Shown here in pieces: positions 33,508-42,836 of a stretch of 64,000 nt of DNA. The notes under the pieces were generated by a model. It saw only the letters and a program-made list of their open reading frames with translations. It did no database searches and had not been told where the DNA came from. This DNA comes from Rugamonas rubra (GTDB taxonomy: Bacteria > Pseudomonadota > Gammaproteobacteria > Burkholderiales > Burkholderiaceae_D), in contig NZ_FOTW01000009.1 in the NCBI RefSeq assembly GCF_900114705.1, positions 169,994 through 233,993 on the forward strand, given 5' to 3'. Position 1 is the first letter of the stretch. Every line of letters starts with the position of its first letter. The position numbers were made by a program, and so were the translations under genes.

Positions 33508-33990
33508 CTAGGCGCCGCCCCACTTCTTCAGCGCCGTTTCGTCGCTGACGCGGGCGTCGACCCAGCGCGCGCCCTCCGGCGTCTGTTCCTTCTTCCAGAA
33601 CGGCGCCTCCGTCTTCAGGTAGTCGATGATGAACTCGCAGGCGGCGAAGGCCTCGCCGCGATGCGCCGACGTCACCGCCACCAGCACGATCTGCTCCAGC
33701 GGCTGCAAGGGGCCGACGCGGTGGATCACCAGCGCGCCGAAGATCGGCCAGCGCTGCCTGGCCTGCTCGATGATGGCGGCGATCGATTGCTCGGTCATGC
33801 CGGGATAGTGCTCCAGTTCCATCTGCGCCACCTCGGCGCCCTCGTTCAGGTCGCGCACCGTGCCGACGAAGCCGACCACCGCGCCGACCTTGGGATTGTC
33901 GGCGCGCAGCTTGGCCAGTTCGGCCGTCAGGTCGAAGTCCCATTCCTGGATGCGCACCTGGAACGGTTTCACGGCGGCGGGGGCGCTCAT
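33508..33990 (-). CDS. moaE: Molybdopterin synthase catalytic subunit
   Basis: Inserts dithiolene sulfur into precursor Z, using MoaD thiocarboxylate as donor. The 160-residue protein has GFVGTVRDLNEG, the HRVGPLQPLEQIVLVAVTSAHRGEAF core and the catalytic-lysine motif KTEAPFWKKE. The ATG at 33990 overlaps the stop of the large DUF349 gene by 4 nt. moaE next to clpB is a known betaproteobacterial order, but the expected moaD and moeA are not upstream; the DUF349 gene is there instead. Confidence 0.96.
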   Translation of the reverse strand: MSAPAAVKPFQVRIQEWDFDLTAELAKLRADNPKVGAVVGFVGTVRDLNEGAEVAQMELEHYPGMTEQSIAAIIEQARQRWPIFGALVIHRVGPLQPLEQIVLVAVTSAHRGEAFAACEFIIDYLKTEAPFWKKEQTPEGARWVDARVSDETALKKWGGA

Positions 33991-36617
33991 TTCGCCTCCG
34001 CCGCGCCGATCCGGCGGAACAGCTGCTCGATGCGGCTGGCGGTGCGGTCGTCGGCCAGGGCCGGCATGGCGCACAGCTGCAGGTACTGGGCCGCCTGGGT
34101 CAGCGGCTTCTGGCCGGACTTGAGCGAGGACTGCAGCACCTCGACCTGCATCTTCAGGCGCTCGCGGGCGAACTCGGCGCCGCTGTCGACGCCGGCGACG
34201 ATCTCCAGGCGCAGCACCTCGTCGAGCAGGCGGGCGCGGTTGGCCTCCAGCTGGGCGGCGTAGCTGCCGCGCTGGCCGTCCAAGGCGCCCAGGGCGGCCT
34301 TGAAGCGGCCGTGCAGCGCGCGCTCGTACTCGGCCGCCAGCGGCGGCAGGGCCTGCCAGCGGCCGCTCCAGTCGGCCGCGGCGGCGGCGCCGTCGGGTGC
34401 GCCATCGTCCCGGCCCAGCGTGGCCTCCAGGGCTTGGCACAGGCGCAGCTTGTCGCGCAGCGCGTTGGCCTGGGCGGCGCCGGCGCGGCGCTTGATGGCG
34501 TCGGCCTGGGCCTGCACGGCCGCCACGGCGGCCTGGTAGCGTTGGGTGATCTTGGCCTCGGCGGCGCGCGGCACCGCGCCGGCGCCGTGCCAGGCGCTGG
34601 CGGCGTCGCGCAGCGCGGCGGCGATGGCGGCCAGTTGGGCCTTGTCCTCGCCGTCGAAGGCGGCCGCCTCCAGCCCGGCGCAGATGGCCTCGCGGGCGTG
34701 CAGGTGGACCTTGCGCTCGCTGTCGGCGGCGTGGGCGCTCTCCTTGCGCTGGGCGAACAGGTGGTCGCAGGCGGCGCGGAAGCGCTGCCACAGGGCCTGC
34801 TCGGCCTTGCGCTCGAGCGGCAGCGCCTTGGCCTGCTCCTGCCAGCGCTCCTGCAGGTGGCGCATCACGTCGAGCGTGCTGCGGTCATGCGGCAGCAGCG
34901 CCTCGACCTCGGCGATCAGCTGCTCGCGGCGCGCCATCTCCAGCGCGCGCTGCTCGGCCAACGGCGCCATCATGGCGGTCATGGCGTGCTCGAAGGCGGT
35001 GTCGAACTTCTTCTTTTCCTTGCGGTCGATGGTGCCGAGGCGGCCCCACACCTGGCGCAGGCGCTGCGCGGCGGCGGCCACCTGCTTCCAGTCGGCGTGC
35101 TCGGTGCCGGCCATGGCGCCGACCTCGTCGATCAGGGCCTGGGCCTTGGCGGCGTTGTGGTGGCGCTCCTCGGCCAGTTGCTTGAAGTGGGCGGCGGCCG
35201 GCGCGTAGGCGGCGCTGCAGGCGGCGTCGAAGCGCTCCCACAGGGCCTTGGGGGCGTGGCCGGAGACGGCATCCAGGCCCTTCCAGCGCTCGCGCATGCT
35301 GCCCACCTTCTTGGCCAGCTCGCTCATCGCCAGGCCCTGCGCGGCCAGTTCCTCGACCGCCTTGACCAGCTCCTCGCGCGAGACGTTGCCGCCCCAGCGC
35401 GCCCAGTCGCCCAGGCGTTTCAGCTCGGCGCGCAGGTGCGCCAGGCGCTCCGACTGGGCCGCCGTCAGGCGCCCGCCCTTGCGCTCCTTGAGCCACTTGT
35501 CGTGCTCGGCGGCGGCGTGCAGCAGGCCCTGCTCCAGCGCCGCCTCCAGCGCGTCGAGCGTGTCGACGAAGCGCTTGTTGTCCTGCTGGTCGTCTTCCTT
35601 GCCCGCCCTGGCCGGCTTGGCCGGCTTGGCGGCGTTGGCGGCGTTGGCGGCGTTGGCGTCGCGCGCCTTGTCGCCGCGCTCTACCGGCGCCGCCGGCGGA
35701 TTGGCGGCCGCCACGGCGGCCAGCACCACGTCCAACTCGGCCTGCTGGCGCGCGGCCAGCTCGCCGGCCGGCACCGCGCCCAGCGCCTGCCAGGCGCGGC
35801 GCAGCTGCTCGGCGCCCAGGCTGTCGGGCGCGGCGGCCTGCCACTCGGCCAGCGCGGCCTGGCGCGCGTCGAACACGGCTTGGTGCTGTTGCAGCGCCTG
35901 CAGGGCGGCGCCGGCCGACTCCAAGGCGGCGGCGACGTCGTTCAGCAGATGCTTGGGCAGCGAGGTCAGCTCGGCCGAGGCCAGCGCGGCGGCGTGGCCG
36001 GCGCGCAGCCGTTCCAGCACCTCGGCGGCGGCGACCGGCGCCAGACCGGCGGCCGGCAGCGCGCGCAGCTCGGCCAGCGCGTCGATGACGGCGCGTTGCA
36101 GGCTGACCTGGCTTTCCAGCCGCTGGGCCAGCGCGGCGCGCAGCGGCGCGAAGCACTCGGCCTGCTCGGCGGCGGCGGCGGTGACGGACCACTGGCGGTC
36201 GAGGTCGGCCACCATGTTCGGCGTCAATTTCTCGTCCTGGATCAGGCGCTCGGCCTGGGCGATGCAGGTCCGGGCTTTTTGCTGCTCGGCAAGTTGGTAG
36301 CGGATCGCGTCCAGCCGGCCCTGCATCAGCTTGGCGACGCGGCGGTCGCTGTTGCGCATAGCCAGTAAAACTTGCTCCAGCGCAGCTTGCGACACCACGT
36401 GCTCGGCGGCGGCCAGGCGCACGCCGGCGAATTCGCTCTGCAGGATCAACTCAACGGCGGCGGCCTCGTCGCCGGCCAACAGGCGGGCGCGGGCGGTCTG
36501 CTCGTCGCGGCGGGACGCGGCCTGGGCGGCGGCGCCGTCGCTGGCTTCGGAGGCGGCCGAGGCCCGTTGCGGCTCGGCGGACTTGTCGGTAGCTCGTTTA
36601 AAAAGGAAATCGAACAT
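33987..36617 (-). CDS. Large DUF349-repeat protein
   Basis: 876-residue mostly helical, Ala-rich protein. DUF349-like units recur, for example around KALWERFDAACSAAYAPAAAHFKQLAEERHHN and ALWQRFRAACDHLFAQRKESAH, each with the W-x(n)-LWxRFRAACD pattern; VWGRLGTIDRKEKKKFDTAF belongs to the same set. The N-terminal MFDFLFKRATDK is basic. A tandem AAN repeat lies near the middle. The function of the family is unknown. The stop overlaps the moaE start as ATGA, so moaE translation may depend on it. High coiled-coil content suggests a structural or RNA/protein-binding role; this is inference. Confidence 0.8.
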   Translation of the reverse strand: MFDFLFKRATDKSAEPQRASAASEASDGAAAQAASRRDEQTARARLLAGDEAAAVELILQSEFAGVRLAAAEHVVSQAALEQVLLAMRNSDRRVAKLMQGRLDAIRYQLAEQQKARTCIAQAERLIQDEKLTPNMVADLDRQWSVTAAAAEQAECFAPLRAALAQRLESQVSLQRAVIDALAELRALPAAGLAPVAAAEVLERLRAGHAAALASAELTSLPKHLLNDVAAALESAGAALQALQQHQAVFDARQAALAEWQAAAPDSLGAEQLRRAWQALGAVPAGELAARQQAELDVVLAAVAAANPPAAPVERGDKARDANAANAANAAKPAKPARAGKEDDQQDNKRFVDTLDALEAALEQGLLHAAAEHDKWLKERKGGRLTAAQSERLAHLRAELKRLGDWARWGGNVSREELVKAVEELAAQGLAMSELAKKVGSMRERWKGLDAVSGHAPKALWERFDAACSAAYAPAAAHFKQLAEERHHNAAKAQALIDEVGAMAGTEHADWKQVAAAAQRLRQVWGRLGTIDRKEKKKFDTAFEHAMTAMMAPLAEQRALEMARREQLIAEVEALLPHDRSTLDVMRHLQERWQEQAKALPLERKAEQALWQRFRAACDHLFAQRKESAHAADSERKVHLHAREAICAGLEAAAFDGEDKAQLAAIAAALRDAASAWHGAGAVPRAAEAKITQRYQAAVAAVQAQADAIKRRAGAAQANALRDKLRLCQALEATLGRDDGAPDGAAAAADWSGRWQALPPLAAEYERALHGRFKAALGALDGQRGSYAAQLEANRARLLDEVLRLEIVAGVDSGAEFARERLKMQVEVLQSSLKSGQKPLTQAAQYLQLCAMPALADDRTASRIEQLFRRIGAAEAK
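35630..35659. repeat. Tandem 9-bp repeat inside the DUF349 gene
   Basis: About three to four copies of GGCGGCGTT, coding for Ala-Ala-Asn units in the linker of the DUF349 protein. In frame, so copy-number change would only alter linker length. Confidence 0.7.
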
Positions 36618-36712
36618 GGTGAGCTATGGGTGGGGGAAAACCACCATCATAGCAAAGCAGGGGAAGTTTGCCCGGCGATGCTGCTTTCGGGGCCGCCGCC
36701 GGCCCAGCCGGC

Positions 36713-37432
36713 CTAGCTGCGGCCATGCTGGCGCGCCAGCGGATCGGCCAGCGCCAGGCCCAGCGGCGCCGGCGCCAGGGCGTCGGCGGCGCGCGGCGCG
36801 GCCGCCAGATCCGACGGTTCGGCCATGTCGAGCGGCGGCAGCGGCAGCAGCGCCAAGCGGGGCGACAACTGGCGCTCGGCGCCGGCCGCCGGCAGCGCGA
36901 TCGGCGCCGCCGAACGGCTGCGGCGCGCCTCGACCACCTTGGCGTCGTGCAGCAGGAACTGGTTGGCGATGGCGAACCAGGCCTCGCCGCAGATCACGCT
37001 GCGGGCGATGGCGAACAGTTCCTTCTCCTCCTTCTCCAGGCGCTGCAACAGGGCGCTGCAAAAGGTTTCGATGCTGGCGCAGATCTGGCTGACCTGCTCC
37101 TCGGCGCCCTCGTGCAGGCCGCCGATGCGCTCCTGCATGGCGCGGATCACCGCCAGCGCCGCCTGGTTCAGCCGGCTCAGCTCGTCGAGCAGCTGGTCGG
37201 CCCGCTCGGTGGCCTGGCGGATCGCCGGGATCAAATACATCTCGATCTTGCGCCAGTGGCAGGCCTGGTACAGCCGGTTCAGGGTCTCGCAGGCATACTC
37301 CAGCTGGCCCAGGGTGATGCTGTTTTGCTGCATCAGGTTGGCGCGCACATATTGTTGAAACGATTGCAGGCTGACGCGCACGCTGGCTTGCTCGACCGAC
37401 AGAGCTACCAGGGTATAGGTGGCCGTTAACAT
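36713..37432 (-). CDS. Hemerythrin-like helical protein
   Basis: 239 residues, helical from about 10 to 170. HWRKIEMYLIPAIRQATERADQLLDELSRLN and RLEKEEKELFAIARSVICGEAW resemble the H...EE..LF pattern of hemerythrin-type four-helix proteins, but several of the usual iron-ligand His are missing, so I give the family only as a resemblance. The last 70 residues are Ala/Pro-rich and probably disordered. The ATG at 37432 has GGAG five bases upstream. It follows the acetyltransferase gene by 128 nt on the same strand. Confidence 0.55.
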   Translation of the reverse strand: MLTATYTLVALSVEQASVRVSLQSFQQYVRANLMQQNSITLGQLEYACETLNRLYQACHWRKIEMYLIPAIRQATERADQLLDELSRLNQAALAVIRAMQERIGGLHEGAEEQVSQICASIETFCSALLQRLEKEEKELFAIARSVICGEAWFAIANQFLLHDAKVVEARRSRSAAPIALPAAGAERQLSPRLALLPLPPLDMAEPSDLAAAPRAADALAPAPLGLALADPLARQHGRS

Positions 37433-37560
37433 TCTGACTCCCAGGAAACGTTGCGTCTGAGCGGGACGCCTACGATAATGTGTCTGTCCAGCAAGTTTGT
37501 GACACTCGACGGACAGCGCGGAAGTAAAAGTGTAAATAAACCCGACAAGACCGTTTTGAC

Positions 37561-40200
37561 CTAGCACAAGCGCGGCCGAGTTCCTTGCAATTCGAGACGC
37601 AATCCGACCGTCCCCGCCTCGTCGCGCGGCAACACCTCGCCGCCGAAGCGCCGCACCAGGTGCTGCACGCCACCGTTTTCGGACAGGGCCTCGCCGCTCA
37701 GCTCGGCCGTGCCCCGACTCCGGAAGTAATCCACCAGTTTTTGGAACAGCACCAGGCCCAGGCCCTTGCCCTTCAAGTCGGAGCGCACCACGATGGCGAA
37801 CTCGGCGCTGAAATTGTCCGGGTCGGCCACCGCCCGCACCACGCCCAGCGTCTCGGGCTGGCCGTCGGCGCCGGCGCGGGTGGCGATGAAGGCCATGGCG
37901 CGGTCGTAGTCGATCTGCGTCAGCCGCGCCAGCTGGGCCGGCGGCAGCTCGCGCATCGCCGAGAAGAAGCGCAGGCGCACGTCGTCCGGGTCGAGCGCGT
38001 TGAAGAAGGCCAGATGCTGCGGCGCGTCCTCCGGGCGGATCGGCCGCAGCAGCACGCTGCCGCCCTGCCAGGCCACTGTCTGCTCGAGCTCCTGCGGATA
38101 CGGCCGGATCGCCATGGCGCAGGCGGGGCGCGGCGGCGCCAGGCGGATGTGGGCGTCGAGCGCCAGCACGCCGGCGGCGTCGGCCAGCAGCGGGTTGATG
38201 CTCAGCTCGGCCAGCTCGGCCAGGTCGGCCACCAGCTCGGCCACCTGCACCAGGGTGCGGCCGATGGCCTCCAGGTCGGCCGGCGCGCGCTGGCCGAAGC
38301 CGGCCAGCAGGCGCGCCACGCGGGTGCGCCCGACCATGTCGCGCGCCAGCACCATGTTCAACGGCGGCAGGCCGACGGCGCGGTCGGCCGCCACCTCGGC
38401 GGCCAGGCCGCCCTGGCCGAACACGATCACCGGGCCGAACACGGCGTCGTTGTGGACGCCGATGGCCAGCTCCTGCGCCTCCGGCCGGCGGGCCATCTGC
38501 TGCACCACGAAGCCGGTGCCGGCCAGGTCCGGGCGCAGCCGCTTGAGGCGGTCGCGCATGGCGCCGGCGGCGGCGCGCAGCATGTCGGCGTCCTCCAGGT
38601 CGAGCACCACGCCGCCGACGTCGGCGCGCCGGCCCAGCGCCGCCGCGCTGGCCTTCAGCGCCACCGGGTAGCCGATCGCGGCGGCCGCCGCCAGCGCGCC
38701 CTCGACGTCGGCCACGACCCGCGTCGCGGCCAGCGGAATGCCGTAGGCGGCCAGCACCGCCTGGCTGTCCATCTCGCTCAGCTCGCGCCGGCCGGCGGCC
38801 AGCGCGGCGGCCACCACGGCGCGCGCGGCGGCCCGCTCGGGCGCCGCCGGCAGCTGCGCCGGCACCTCCATCAGCAGGTCCTGGTTGCGCCGGTACTGGG
38901 CGATCTGTAGGAAGCCGTGCACCGCCTTCTCCGGCGTGTCGTAGGTCGGCAGGCCGGCCCCGGCGAACAGCTGGCGCGCCGCCGCCACCGCGCTGCCGCC
39001 CAGCCAGCACGACAGCACGTTCTTGCCGGCCGCCTGCAACAGCGGCGCCACCGCCTCGGCGATGCGCAGGCTCGGCACCATCGCCGTCGGCGCGTGCAGG
39101 AACAGCAGCGCGTCGGCCTGCGGCTCGCCCAGCAGCGCCGCGACGGCGCCGGCGTAGCGCTCGACCGGCGCGTCGGCCAGCAGGTCGAGCGGGTTGGCGG
39201 CCGGCGCGGCCATCTGCCTGAGCCGCTCGGCGGTGGCGGCCGACAGCGGCGCCAGCTGGGCGCCGCCGGCCAGCAGCGCGTCGGCGGCGATCAGGCCCAG
39301 GCCGCCGCCGTTGGTCATCACCGCCAGCCGCTCGCCGCGCTGGCCGCGCGCCCGCGCCAGCGTCTCGACGGCGTCGAACAGGTCCTCGGTGGAGTGCACC
39401 CGCAGCATGCCGGCGCGGCGGATCGCCGCGTCGAACACGGCGTCGGCGTCGCCCTCGCGGTCGCGGCCGACCTTCAGCACGATCACCGGCTTGCCGCGCG
39501 CGGCCAGGCGGCCGGCCGACATGAACTTGCGCGCCCCGCTGACCTGCTCCAGGCAGAGCAGGATGGCGGAGGTGTCGTTGTCGGCCGCCAGGTAGTCGAG
39601 CAGGTCGCCGAAGTCGATGTCGGCGCCCTCGCCCATGGCGACGAACTTGGAGAAGCCGATGCCGCGCAGGCTGGCCCAGTCCAGCACCGCCGTGCCCAGC
39701 GCGCCGGACTGCGAGACGAAGGCCAGCTTGCCGGCGCCGGCGCCGATGTGGGCGAAGCTGGCGTTCAGGCCCAGCGCCGGCACCAGCAGGCCGACGCTGC
39801 CGGGGCCGAGGATGCGCAGCAGGTGCGGCTTGGCGGCGTCCAGCATGGCCTGGCGCAGGCTGCGCCCGCCGCCGCCCTTGAGCGCGCCCAGGCCGGCCGT
39901 CATGACGATGGCGGCGCGGCAGCCGCGCGCGCCCAGCTCGGCGATCAGGCCGGGGATGGTGGCCGGCGGCGTGCACAGGATGGCCAGGTCGGGCGCGCCG
40001 GGCAGCGCCGCCACCCTGGGGTAGCAGCGCAGGCCGTGCAGCATGTCGTACTTGGGGTTGAGCGGCCAGATGACGCCGTCGAAGCCGCCCTCGGCCAGGT
40101 TGGCCAGCACCCGCGTGCCGATGCGCTGCGCCTGCTCGGAGGCGCCGATCACGGCCACCGAGCGGGGTTTGAACAATCGGTCGAGATTTCTGATGCTCAT
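37561..40200 (-). CDS. Protein lysine acetyltransferase: NDP-forming acyl-CoA synthetase domains fused to GNAT
   Basis: 879 residues of the Pat/PatZ type. An N-terminal CoA-binding Rossmann unit (SVAVIGASEQAQRIGTRVL), a succinyl-CoA-synthetase-like domain (FVSQSGALGTAVLDWA) and an ATP-grasp domain (YPVALKASAAALGRRADVGGVVLDL) are followed by a GNAT domain from about residue 720 (LLRPIRPEDAPQHLAFFNAL... DLKGKGLGLVLFQKLVDYFRSRG). Known members acetylate acetyl-CoA synthetase and other metabolic enzymes. The start at 40200 (MSIRNLDRLFKPRSVAVIG) is the family start. Confidence 0.9.
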   Translation of the reverse strand: MSIRNLDRLFKPRSVAVIGASEQAQRIGTRVLANLAEGGFDGVIWPLNPKYDMLHGLRCYPRVAALPGAPDLAILCTPPATIPGLIAELGARGCRAAIVMTAGLGALKGGGGRSLRQAMLDAAKPHLLRILGPGSVGLLVPALGLNASFAHIGAGAGKLAFVSQSGALGTAVLDWASLRGIGFSKFVAMGEGADIDFGDLLDYLAADNDTSAILLCLEQVSGARKFMSAGRLAARGKPVIVLKVGRDREGDADAVFDAAIRRAGMLRVHSTEDLFDAVETLARARGQRGERLAVMTNGGGLGLIAADALLAGGAQLAPLSAATAERLRQMAAPAANPLDLLADAPVERYAGAVAALLGEPQADALLFLHAPTAMVPSLRIAEAVAPLLQAAGKNVLSCWLGGSAVAAARQLFAGAGLPTYDTPEKAVHGFLQIAQYRRNQDLLMEVPAQLPAAPERAAARAVVAAALAAGRRELSEMDSQAVLAAYGIPLAATRVVADVEGALAAAAAIGYPVALKASAAALGRRADVGGVVLDLEDADMLRAAAGAMRDRLKRLRPDLAGTGFVVQQMARRPEAQELAIGVHNDAVFGPVIVFGQGGLAAEVAADRAVGLPPLNMVLARDMVGRTRVARLLAGFGQRAPADLEAIGRTLVQVAELVADLAELAELSINPLLADAAGVLALDAHIRLAPPRPACAMAIRPYPQELEQTVAWQGGSVLLRPIRPEDAPQHLAFFNALDPDDVRLRFFSAMRELPPAQLARLTQIDYDRAMAFIATRAGADGQPETLGVVRAVADPDNFSAEFAIVVRSDLKGKGLGLVLFQKLVDYFRSRGTAELSGEALSENGGVQHLVRRFGGEVLPRDEAGTVGLRLELQGTRPRLC

Positions 40201-40313
40201 GGTCCGGGCCCTTTGGCGTATGCCTGCATTATCGCTGCCGTGCGCCCGCCGTGCGCCGCCGGCGCGCCATTTAACCCGGCTTTCGGCCTTTTCGCCGCCG
40301 CCCTGTTGTTTTT

Positions 40314-41345
40314 CTACCAGCGCGAGTGGTGGTCCTCGGTCACGCCGACCAGCTGGTGGACCATGCGCTTGGGCTGCTCCGGCCCGCTCCTGACCCAGCC
40401 GGTGAAGGTGCCGATCGGCTGCAGGTAGCGGCTGGCCGCCACCAGCAGGTTCTTGTCCTCGCGGCGCGCGCCGTCCGGCGTGAAGTGCAGCTCGAGCAGG
40501 TCGTCCTCGGTGAAGATGTGCCAGCGCGCCAGCGGGTCCGAGGCGTCGTACAAGAAATGCGCCGGGCCGAGCGGGTAGATGCGGCCGTCCAGCCACAGCG
40601 CGTTCTCGTTGGCGCCGAAGTAGCCAGCTTGCAGGTTGAAACCGAGCTCCAGGCTGTGCGCCGAGGCCCAGCGCCAGGCCGTCTCGCGCGCCAGCAGGCC
40701 GTTCGAGTAGTCGTAGCTGGCCACGCCGCCGGCCAGGTCGTAGTCGTCGCGCCAGGTGCGCACCTGGCCCGTCAGCGGCATGCCGGACGACTTCTGCGTG
40801 GCGTGCACCGCCCCCCCGGCGATCGGCCCGACGGCCAGCAGCAGCGGCGCCGCGCCGGGGCCGAACTCGGCGTCGATCTCGACGTGGTCGCAGCGCAGCT
40901 CGAGGCGGTGGCGGCCGGCGCCGTCGCTGTCGATCGCGATGTTGCTCTTGCGCGTGCGGAAGCGGCTGGCGCCGCCGGCGTGGCCGGCCAGGCTGGCCGA
41001 GATGCCCGGCAGGCCGTCCTGCGAGAAGTTGGCCATCATGTCGGCGTCGTCGCGGTCGAAGGCGTAGGCGAAGGCGGTGCTGGTCCAGCCGACGTCGACG
41101 ATGGCGACGGCGCAGAAGACGTGCTCGGTGGCCAGCGCCACATAGTGCCAGCGCTTGTGGTGGAAGCGGCGCCACAGCGCGCCGCGCGCGTACGGCGCGG
41201 CCAGCGCGGCCCAGTCGAAGCCGTCTACCTGGCCGGCGTAGCGGCCGAAGCGCGGCAGGCCGTCGGCGCCGATCACGCCGGCCGGCGCGGCCGGCAGCGC
41301 GGCCGGCCCCTCGTCGTGCCGGCTGGCCGGCTGCTGGATGCTCAT
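40314..41345 (-). CDS. DUF2804 family protein
   Basis: 343 residues, rich in Trp, Tyr and Asp, with RFGRYAGQVDGFDW, WRRFHHKRWHYVALATEHVFCAVAIVDVG and YSNGLLARETAWRWASAH motifs. I assign DUF2804 from these patterns; the family is thought to adopt a lipocalin/AttH-like double-barrel fold, but no reaction is known. The start overlaps the upstream glycosylase stop by 4 nt (41342-41345), so the two are coupled. Confidence 0.75.
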   Translation of the reverse strand: MSIQQPASRHDEGPAALPAAPAGVIGADGLPRFGRYAGQVDGFDWAALAAPYARGALWRRFHHKRWHYVALATEHVFCAVAIVDVGWTSTAFAYAFDRDDADMMANFSQDGLPGISASLAGHAGGASRFRTRKSNIAIDSDGAGRHRLELRCDHVEIDAEFGPGAAPLLLAVGPIAGGAVHATQKSSGMPLTGQVRTWRDDYDLAGGVASYDYSNGLLARETAWRWASAHSLELGFNLQAGYFGANENALWLDGRIYPLGPAHFLYDASDPLARWHIFTEDDLLELHFTPDGARREDKNLLVAASRYLQPIGTFTGWVRSGPEQPKRMVHQLVGVTEDHHSRW

Positions 41346-42580
41346 GCCGCCTCCCGCTGCGCGTCGGCGGCCAGCGCGGCCGCCAGCGGCGCGGCGAACT
41401 CCTGCGGCGCGCACTGCTCCAGCCGCACTTGCGCGCAGCCGTGCCAGGCGGCGCAGCGGCGCAGCGCGGCGGCGACGTCGTCGACCAGGCGCGCGCTCAG
41501 CCGCAGGCCCGGCTCCATGTGCAGCGCCTTCAGTTCGAACACGCCGTCGCGCCGGTGCGCCTTGGCGTCGACCCGGCCGACCAGCGCGCCGCGGCGCAGG
41601 ATCGGCAGGCAGAAGTAGCCGTGGCGGCGCTTGTCGGCCGGCGTGTAGCACTCCAGCCGGTAGTCGAAGTCGAACAGCTCGAGGGCGCGGCGGCGGTCCC
41701 ACACCACCGGGTCGAACGGCGACAGGATGGTGGTCAGGCTGGCCGTCAGCGCGCCGGCGGCGGCGGCGGCCGCCAACTCGGCGTGCTCGGGGTGGATGTA
41801 GACCGGCTCGTCCCAGCCGGCGACGCGGGCGCGCAGCAGGGCGCCCTCGGCCACCAGCGCCGCCAGGTCGGGCCGCGCGCCCTTGCTGCGGAAGTAGTCG
41901 GCGGTCCAGCCGGCCTTGGCCAGGCCGAGCGCCTTGACCGCCTTCAGCAGCAGCGCGCGGGCGCCCGCCTCGGCCGTCGGCAGGCGGCCGTCGTCCCAGT
42001 CCGGCAGCACGCGCTCGGCCAGGTCGTAGACGCGCTGGAAGTTGTGGCGCCGCGCGATCATCAGCGCGCCGGTGGTGAACAGCACCTCCAGCGAGCGCTT
42101 CTCCGGCTTCCAGCTCCACCAGCCGCCGGCCTTGCCGTCGCCGCGCTCGAAGTCGGACGAGCGGGTCGGCCCGTTGACGCGGATGTGCTCGAGCACCGCG
42201 TCGACCTCGGCGCGGCGCTCGCGCATCCAGGTGGCCGAGTACTTCCAGCCCATCGCCGCCGGGTCGAGCATGCGGTGGCGGTACAGGGCGTAGTCCTCGA
42301 TCGGCACGAAGCAGGCCTCGTGGGCCCAGTATTCGAACAGCGCGCCGTCCTCCAGCAGCCGCTCCAGCCAGGCCTGCGGGTAGTCGCCCAGCCGGCTCCA
42401 CAGCACCAGGTAGGGGCTGCGCGCGACGACGTGGATGGTGTCGATCTGCAGCACGCCCATCTGGCGGATGGCGGCCAGCAGGTCGTCCGCCCTGGCCTTG
42501 CGGCGGCGCGGCTGCAGCAGCCCCTGCGCGGCCAGGTGCAGCGCGCGCGCGGCGGCCAGGCTGAGTGTCAATTCGGTCAA
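41342..42580 (-). CDS. YcaQ/AlkX-type DNA glycosylase (HTH_42 family)
   Basis: 412 residues of winged-helix type. The catalytic Q-x-D motif of the YcaQ branch is Q45-I46-D47 in VLQIDTIHVVARSPYLVLWSRLG; family members unhook interstrand crosslinks and remove bulky N7-alkylguanines. YWAHEACFVPIEDYALYRHRM and WMRERRAEVDAVLEHIRVNGPTRSSDF are also conserved. There is no ATG at the expected position; TTG at 42580 with an AGGA site eight bases upstream is my choice, giving MTELTLSLAAARAL. It is followed by a translationally coupled DUF2804 gene and is divergent from the PAS-GGDEF gene. Confidence 0.85.
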   Translation of the reverse strand: MTELTLSLAAARALHLAAQGLLQPRRRKARADDLLAAIRQMGVLQIDTIHVVARSPYLVLWSRLGDYPQAWLERLLEDGALFEYWAHEACFVPIEDYALYRHRMLDPAAMGWKYSATWMRERRAEVDAVLEHIRVNGPTRSSDFERGDGKAGGWWSWKPEKRSLEVLFTTGALMIARRHNFQRVYDLAERVLPDWDDGRLPTAEAGARALLLKAVKALGLAKAGWTADYFRSKGARPDLAALVAEGALLRARVAGWDEPVYIHPEHAELAAAAAAGALTASLTTILSPFDPVVWDRRRALELFDFDYRLECYTPADKRRHGYFCLPILRRGALVGRVDAKAHRRDGVFELKALHMEPGLRLSARLVDDVAAALRRCAAWHGCAQVRLEQCAPQEFAAPLAAALAADAQREAA

Positions 42581-42836
42581 ATCCCGGGTCCTTTTGTCGT
42601 CTCTTTTGTCGTCTGCCAGCGTCGCCGCCGGCGGCGGCCGGCGCGGCACGCCTATTCTAATGAGAAATCGGCAATTCCTGTATTTTTTGTGCCACCGCCG
42701 GGCCCGCCGCGGGGCGGCGTCGCCCGGGCCGGCCGAATATTTTCTCAGGGCAAGCCCCCAAGCGCGGCAAATCCGGGCAGAATGGGGAAAACATGAGACA
42801 CCGGCCCGCGCCGGGGAAAGACCGCCGCCATGACTC

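Noticed and set aside
35630-35659. Tandem repeat considered as a CRISPR or phase-variation tract
   Set aside because: The unit is 9 bp and in frame within a linker, so neither spacer-repeat structure nor frame switching is possible.
34311-36368. Long plus-strand frame over the DUF349 gene
   Set aside because: Arg/Gly/Gln-rich translation without motifs; it mirrors the codon bias of the minus-strand gene.
36713-39976. 1087-codon minus-strand frame joining the hemerythrin-like gene to the acetyltransferase region
   Set aside because: Only the last 239 codons read as a protein. The rest is an out-of-frame translation of the acetyltransferase gene, so this is not a fusion.
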